From an uncultured Pseudomonas sp. (lineage in GTDB: Bacteria; Pseudomonadota; Gammaproteobacteria; Pseudomonadales; Pseudomonadaceae): a stretch of 5,985 bases of DNA. The position numbers and the translations under genes are program-made. Positions 1 through 5,985 of the stretch are shown here, in pieces. Under the pieces are notes generated by a model. The model worked only from the letters and a program-made list of their open reading frames with translations, was not told the origin of the DNA and did not search any database. Numbering within the stretch: the first letter of the stretch is position 1; each line of letters begins with the position of its first letter. Where the stretch lies: positions 1-5,985 of the forward strand of contig CALMID010000434.1 of NCBI GenBank assembly GCA_937863915.1, in the 5' to 3' direction.

Positions 1-1601
1 CCCTTCTCGTCCACATCCGGAGTCGAGAAGCGGATCCAGCAGTGACCGAACTGACCACGACCACCGGACTGACGAACGAACTTACCTTCGATCTCGACAT
101 TGTCCTTGGAAATGGTTTCACGGTAGGAAACCTGCGGCTTACCGATGTTGGCCTCAACGCCGAACTCGCGCTTCATGCGGTCAACAAGGATGTCGAGGTG
201 CAGCTCACCCATACCGGAGATGATGGTCTGACCGGTTTCTTCGTCAGTCTTGACGCGGAACGACGGGTCTTCCTGAGCCAGCTTGCCCAGAGCAATACCC
301 ATCTTCTCCTGGTCAGCCTTGGTCTTCGGCTCAACAGCTACCGAGATTACCGGCTCCGGGAAGTCCATACGCTCGAGGATGATCGGCTTCTCGATGTCGC
401 AGAGGGTGTCACCGGTGGTGACGTCCTTCATGCCGATCAGAGCCGCGATGTCGCCAGCGCGCACTTCTTTGATCTCGTCACGCTGGTTGGCATGCATCTG
501 CACCATACGACCAACGCGCTCTTTCTTGCCTTTCACGGAGTTGATAACCGAGCTACCAGACTCCAGAACACCCGAGTAGACGCGAACGAAGGTCAGAGTA
601 CCCACGAACGGGTCGGTCGCGATCTTGAACGCCAGCGCCGAGAACGGGGCATTGTCGTCAGCCGGACGCTCGTCAACGATTTCGTTGTCATCAGTGCTGT
701 CCGGATGGACACCCTTGATGGCAGGAATTTCGGTCGGAGCAGGCAGGAAATCGATCACAGCGTCGAGAACCAGGGGCACGCCCTTGTTCTTGAAGGAGGA
801 ACCGCAAACAGCCGGAACGATTTCACAAGCAATGGTACGAGCACGCAGGCCGGCCTTGATCTCTTCGATCGACAGCTCACCCTCTTCCAGGTACTTGTTC
901 ATCAGCTCTTCGTTGGCTTCGGCAGCAGCCTCAACCATGTTGTTGCGCCACTCGTTGGCCAGGTCAACCAGATGCGCCGGAATCTCTTCCTCGCGATAGC
1001 TGGTGCCCTTGTCGTCATCATTCCAGTAGATGGCCTTCATCTTCATCAGGTCGATCTGACCTTCGAAGTCATCTTCCGCACCGATGGCCAGTTGAACCGG
1101 AACCGGGGTGTGACCCAGACGGTTTTTGATCTGACCAACAACGCGCAGGAAGTCGGCACCGGCGCGGTCCATCTTGTTCACGTAAACGATACGCGGAACG
1201 CCGTACTTGTTGGCCTGACGCCATACGGTTTCGGACTGCGGCTCAACGCCGGAAGTACCACAGAACACAACAACGGCACCGTCGAGTACGCGCAGGGAGC
1301 GCTCTACTTCGATGGTGAAGTCAACGTGGCCGGGGGTATCGATAACGTTTACACGGTACTTGTCGTACTGACCGCGCGAACCTTCCCAGAAGGTCGTGAT
1401 CGCAGCGGAGGTGATGGTAATACCACGCTCCTGCTCCTGCACCATCCAGTCGGTGGTAGCAGCGCCGTCGTGTACCTCACCCATCTTGTGGCTGAGACCT
1501 GTGTAGAACAGGATCCGCTCGGTCGTGGTAGTCTTGCCCGCGTCAACGTGGGCACAGATACCGATGTTCCGGTAGCGGTTAATTGCTGTAGTACGAGCCA
1601 T
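1..1601 (-). CDS. fusA: Elongation factor G, partial (3' end outside window)
   Basis: EF-G is the cytoplasmic translational GTPase that drives tRNA-mRNA translocation and, with ribosome recycling factor, subunit splitting. The reading frame opens with ATG at 1601-1599 ([20 protein letters not shown]) and stays open for 533 codons to base 1. About 170 C-terminal residues (most of domain IV and domain V) are missing compared with the usual ~700. All GTPase motifs are visible: P-loop AHVDAGKT at residues 17-24, switch I RGITIT at 59-64, DTPGHVD at 88-94 with the catalytic-type His92, NKMD at 142-145, and GSSFKNKG near 262. The domain III signature [15 protein letters not shown] and the start of domain IV ([13 protein letters not shown]) follow. 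The start is set by family alignment and by GAGG at 1610-1607, five bases upstream. It is the third gene of the str cluster, 30 bases after rpsG and presumably co-transcribed. The sequence resembles the Pseudomonas FusA1 type. No disruption is seen. Confidence 0.97.
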   Translation of the reverse strand, partial: MARTTAINRYRNIGICAHVDAGKTTTTERILFYTGLSHKMGEVHDGAATTDWMVQEQERGITITSAAITTFWEGSRGQYDKYRVNVIDTPGHVDFTIEVERSLRVLDGAVVVFCGTSGVEPQSETVWRQANKYGVPRIVYVNKMDRAGADFLRVVGQIKNRLGHTPVPVQLAIGAEDDFEGQIDLMKMKAIYWNDDDKGTSYREEEIPAHLVDLANEWRNNMVEAAAEANEELMNKYLEEGELSIEEIKAGLRARTIACEIVPAVCGSSFKNKGVPLVLDAVIDFLPAPTEIPAIKGVHPDSTDDNEIVDERPADDNAPFSALAFKIATDPFVGTLTFVRVYSGVLESGSSVINSVKGKKERVGRMVQMHANQRDEIKEVRAGDIAALIGMKDVTTGDTLCDIEKPIILERMDFPEPVISVAVEPKTKADQEKMGIALGKLAQEDPSFRVKTDEETGQTIISGMGELHLDILVDRMKREFGVEANIGKPQVSYRETISKDNVEIEGKFVRQSGGRGQFGHCWIRFSTPDVDEK

Positions 1602-1631
1602 AAAGCCCTCGCAAAAGTAGGTAAGCCGTAA

Positions 1632-2102
1632 TTAGAAGCGGTAGTGCGAGAACGCTTTGTTGGCCTCAGCCATACGGTGCACGTCTTCACGCTTCTTGAC
1701 AGCAGCGCCTTTGCCTTCAGCAGCATCCAGCAGCTCGCCAGCGAGGCGCAGAGCCATGGACTTTTCGCCACGCTTGCGGGCAAAGTCCACCAGCCAACGC
1801 ATGGCCAGAGCATTACGACGGGACGGACGAACTTCGACCGGAACCTGGTAGGTAGCACCGCCTACACGGCGGGACTTAACTTCGACCAGCGGAGCGATGG
1901 CGTCGAGAGCTTTCTCGAAGATCTCCAGGGGATCGCTGTTCTTGCGCGCTTTAACTGCATCCAGAGCACCGTAAACGATGCGCTCGGCCACAGCTTTTTT
2001 GCCGCTTTCCATCACGTGGTTCATGAATTTGGCGAGGATCAGGCTTCCGTATTTCGGATCGTCCAGAATCTCACGCTTTGCTGCTACACGACGTCTTGGC
2101 AT
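1632..2102 (-). CDS. rpsG: 30S ribosomal protein S7
   Basis: S7 is a primary 16S rRNA-binding protein that nucleates assembly of the 30S head (3' major domain) and contacts mRNA and tRNA near the E site. The product has 156 residues, the standard bacterial length. It begins [20 protein letters not shown] and ends AFSHYRF. The conserved helix [20 protein letters not shown] is at about residues 23-42, and the beta-hairpin segment [19 protein letters not shown] is near 74-92. The ATG at 2102-2100 is preceded by GAGG at 2114-2111 with an 8-base spacer, and the stop is TAA at 1634-1632. It lies 100 bases after rpsL and 30 bases before fusA. In E. coli, S7 is the autogenous translational repressor of the str operon and binds the rpsL-rpsG intercistronic mRNA; the equivalent region here has matching pairing potential. 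The gene looks intact and ordinary. Confidence 0.98.
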   Translation of the reverse strand: MPRRRVAAKREILDDPKYGSLILAKFMNHVMESGKKAVAERIVYGALDAVKARKNSDPLEIFEKALDAIAPLVEVKSRRVGGATYQVPVEVRPSRRNALAMRWLVDFARKRGEKSMALRLAGELLDAAEGKGAAVKKREDVHRMAEANKAFSHYRF

Positions 2103-2202
2103 TGATAAGCCCTCAAACGGTCTTCAGGTTAGCCCGGGACTATGACAACTGGTCACGCCCGACCTTACTCTTATCGACTCAATAAATAAGATTGGCGCCG
2201 AA
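2103..2202 (-). promoter_or_regulatory. rpsL-rpsG intercistronic region, candidate S7 translational operator
   Basis: This 100-base spacer is close in length to the roughly 100-base S12-S7 spacer of the E. coli str mRNA, where S7 binds to repress its own translation (established for E. coli). In transcript sense a two-part hairpin spans 2162-2134: the outer stem UCGGG/CCCGG (one G-U) and the inner stem GUGAC/GUCAU (one G-U) are separated by a 1x3 internal loop and capped by CAGUU. Around it, GAUAAG at 2175-2170 is perfectly complementary to CUUAUC at 2109-2104, which lies between the rpsG Shine-Dalgarno and start codon. The same GAUAAG can instead pair with CUUAUU at 2190-2185. That this RNA binds S7 is inferred from position and structure; the stems are direct observations. 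Confidence 0.6.
2134..2162 (-). other. Two-part RNA hairpin in the rpsL-rpsG spacer
   Basis: In transcript sense the outer 5-bp stem pairs 2162-2158 (UCGGG) with 2138-2134 (CCCGG). The inner 5-bp stem pairs 2156-2152 (GUGAC) with 2146-2142 (GUCAU), with a CAGUU loop at 2151-2147. The asymmetric internal loop is C2157 opposite AGU at 2141-2139. There is no U tract, so this is not an intrinsic terminator. A protein-binding stem is the more natural reading, but that is inference. Confidence 0.55.
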
Positions 2203-2574
2203 TCACTTCGGACGCTTGGTACCGTACTTCGAACGACCCTGCTTACGGTCTTTAACGCCGGTGGTATCCAGCGAACCGCGAACAGTGTGGTAGCGCACAC
2301 CCGGAAGGTCTTTTACACGACCGCCACGGATCAGCACGACGCTGTGTTCCTGCAGGTTGTGACCTTCACCACCGATGTAGGAAGTGACTTCAAAACCATT
2401 GGTCAGACGTACGCGGCAGACTTTACGCAGTGCCGAGTTCGGTTTTTTCGGCGTAGTGGTGTACACACGGGTGCACACGCCACGACGCTGCGGGCAGTTC
2501 TGCAGCGCAGGAACGTCGGATTTCTCGACGATACGCTTGCGCGGCTGGCGTACCAGCTGGTTGATAGTTGCCAT
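2203..2574 (-). CDS. rpsL: 30S ribosomal protein S12
   Basis: S12 sits at the decoding centre of the 30S subunit, influences accuracy, and is the main target site for streptomycin-resistance mutations. The product has 123 residues, a normal bacterial length. It begins [20 protein letters not shown] and ends [11 protein letters not shown]. The decoding loop [19 protein letters not shown] (about residues 39-57) and [21 protein letters not shown] (about 69-89) are intact. Lys43 and Lys88 (counting Met1), the classical resistance positions, are the susceptible residues. Asp89 matches the aspartate that RimO methylthiolates in E. coli. The ATG at 2574-2572 has GGAG at 2584-2581 six bases upstream, and the stop is TGA at 2205-2203. 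It is the first gene of the str cluster, preceded by a candidate promoter and a terminator-like leader hairpin, and followed by the candidate S7 operator. Confidence 0.98.
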   Translation of the reverse strand: MATINQLVRQPRKRIVEKSDVPALQNCPQRRGVCTRVYTTTPKKPNSALRKVCRVRLTNGFEVTSYIGGEGHNLQEHSVVLIRGGRVKDLPGVRYHTVRGSLDTTGVKDRKQGRSKYGTKRPK

Positions 2575-2589
2575 CTATAGCTCCACTGT

Positions 2590-2601
2590 TGTCTTTCGAC
2601 A
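2590..2601 (-). other. GAAA-tetraloop mini-hairpin just before the rpsL Shine-Dalgarno
   Basis: The transcript reads UGUC-GAAA-GACA: a perfect 4-bp stem closed by a GNRA tetraloop. It lies five bases upstream of the GGAG ribosome-binding sequence of rpsL and directly after the U tract of the leader hairpin, whose last base it shares. It could be a folding nucleus or a 5'-UTR stability element. The stem is short and may be coincidental. Confidence 0.35.
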
Positions 2602-2631
2602 TAAACAAAATGGCAGGGCAAAACCCTGCCA
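2601..2631 (-). terminator. Intrinsic terminator-like hairpin in the rpsL leader (rpoBC terminator or str attenuator)
   Basis: In transcript sense a perfect 8-bp stem pairs TGGCAGGG (2631-2624) with CCCTGCCA (2618-2611). It has a 5-base loop TTTTG and is followed at once by TTTTGTTTAT (2610-2601). A GC-rich stem plus a U-rich tail is the classic Rho-independent form. It lies between the candidate rpsL promoter and the rpsL start, so every transcript reaching rpsL, from either that promoter or rpoC, must pass it. It may end most rpoBC transcripts, attenuate str transcription, or both. Confidence 0.75.
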
Positions 2632-2647
2632 AATTTCGGGGTACAAG

Positions 2648-2676
2648 AGTCTAAAGACCTTGCAAATCCCCGTCAA
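2648..2676 (-). promoter_or_regulatory. Candidate sigma70-type promoter for the str (rpsL) operon
   Basis: On the minus strand the -35 hexamer TTGACG (2676-2671; 5 of 6 to TTGACA) is followed by an exact 17-bp spacer and the -10 hexamer TAGACT (2653-2648; 4 of 6 to TATAAT). Transcription would begin near 2644-2641, giving a leader of about 67-70 bases before the rpsL ATG. The -35 lies three bases after the hairpin that follows rpoC. It is the best promoter match I saw in this intergenic region; no start site has been measured here. Confidence 0.6.
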
Positions 2677-2679
2677 GGC

Positions 2680-2702
2680 AAAGCCCCGGGACTCGGGGCT
2701 TT
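2680..2702 (-). terminator. Hairpin just after rpoC, weak terminator or 3'-end stabiliser
   Basis: A perfect 9-bp inverted repeat, AAAGCCCCG (2702-2694) with CGGGGCTTT (2688-2680), has the 5-base loop AGTCC and begins 8 bases after the rpoC stop codon. In the rpoC direction the stem itself ends in TTT but is followed by GCCTTGACGG, so there is no proper U tract and termination would be weak. It may instead protect the rpoC mRNA 3' end. Read on the plus strand the tail is more T-rich, but no plus-strand gene needs it. Confidence 0.5.
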
Positions 2703-2710
2703 ACTATTTC

Positions 2711-5985
<3,275 letters not shown>

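Noticed and set aside
42..1631. A 529-codon open frame on the plus strand, opposite fusA.
   Set aside because: It has the same in-register codon-bias explanation, since its frame matches the fusA codon boundaries, and it has no recognisable domain. fusA on the minus strand carries complete GTPase motifs.
1349..1858. A 169-codon minus-strand frame spanning the rpsG-fusA junction.
   Set aside because: It overlaps both real genes in another frame and has no family resemblance or conserved motif.
2188..2202. Imperfect inverted repeat around GGCGCC just after the rpsL stop.
   Set aside because: Only four flanking pairs (GATT/AATC) form around a self-complementary hexamer; there is no U tract and it is too weak to call a terminator.
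2652..2659. boxA-like GGTCTTTA on the minus strand, which could load an antitermination complex before the leader terminator.
   Set aside because: It only partly matches the rrn boxA core, overlaps the predicted -10 box, and so would be absent from RNA started at that promoter. It could act only in rpoC read-through RNA.

Overview
This window is a conserved housekeeping segment of a gammaproteobacterial chromosome, most likely Pseudomonas in the broad sense (P. aeruginosa / P. stutzeri-like). This rests on the near-canonical Pseudomonas EF-G, S12, S7 and RNA polymerase beta' proteins that I translated and compared from memory, on codon use rich in C/G-ending codons, and on rpoC lying directly upstream of rpsL, as in pseudomonads. 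The genus call is an inference; no database search was run.

Every gene lies on the minus strand, so transcription runs from high to low coordinates. In transcription order: rpoC (5985-2711, 5' end outside the window) encodes RNA polymerase beta'. A 136-base intergenic region (2710-2575) follows. It holds a perfect 9-bp hairpin just after the rpoC stop, a good sigma70-type promoter (-35 at 2676-2671, 17-bp spacer, -10 at 2653-2648), a strong intrinsic-terminator-like hairpin with a U tract (2631-2601) downstream of that promoter, and a small GAAA-tetraloop hairpin just before the rpsL Shine-Dalgarno. Then come rpsL (2574-2203, S12), a 100-base intercistronic region (2202-2103) with nested base-pairing potential that corresponds to the S7-binding translational operator of the E. 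coli str operon, rpsG (2102-1632, S7), a 30-base spacer, and fusA (1601 to base 1, EF-G, 3' end outside the window).

The genes serve the core expression machinery: beta' forms much of the transcription active site, S12 and S7 are small-subunit proteins, and EF-G drives translocation. The layout joins the end of the rpoBC operon to the start of the str operon (rpsL-rpsG-fusA, normally followed by tuf).

I see no mobile element, CRISPR array, tRNA, rRNA or novel gene system. The only gene-free stretches are the 136-, 100- and 30-base intergenic regions, and the first two carry the most interesting signals. Two very long plus-strand reading frames opposite rpoC and fusA are codon-bias shadows and are not annotated.
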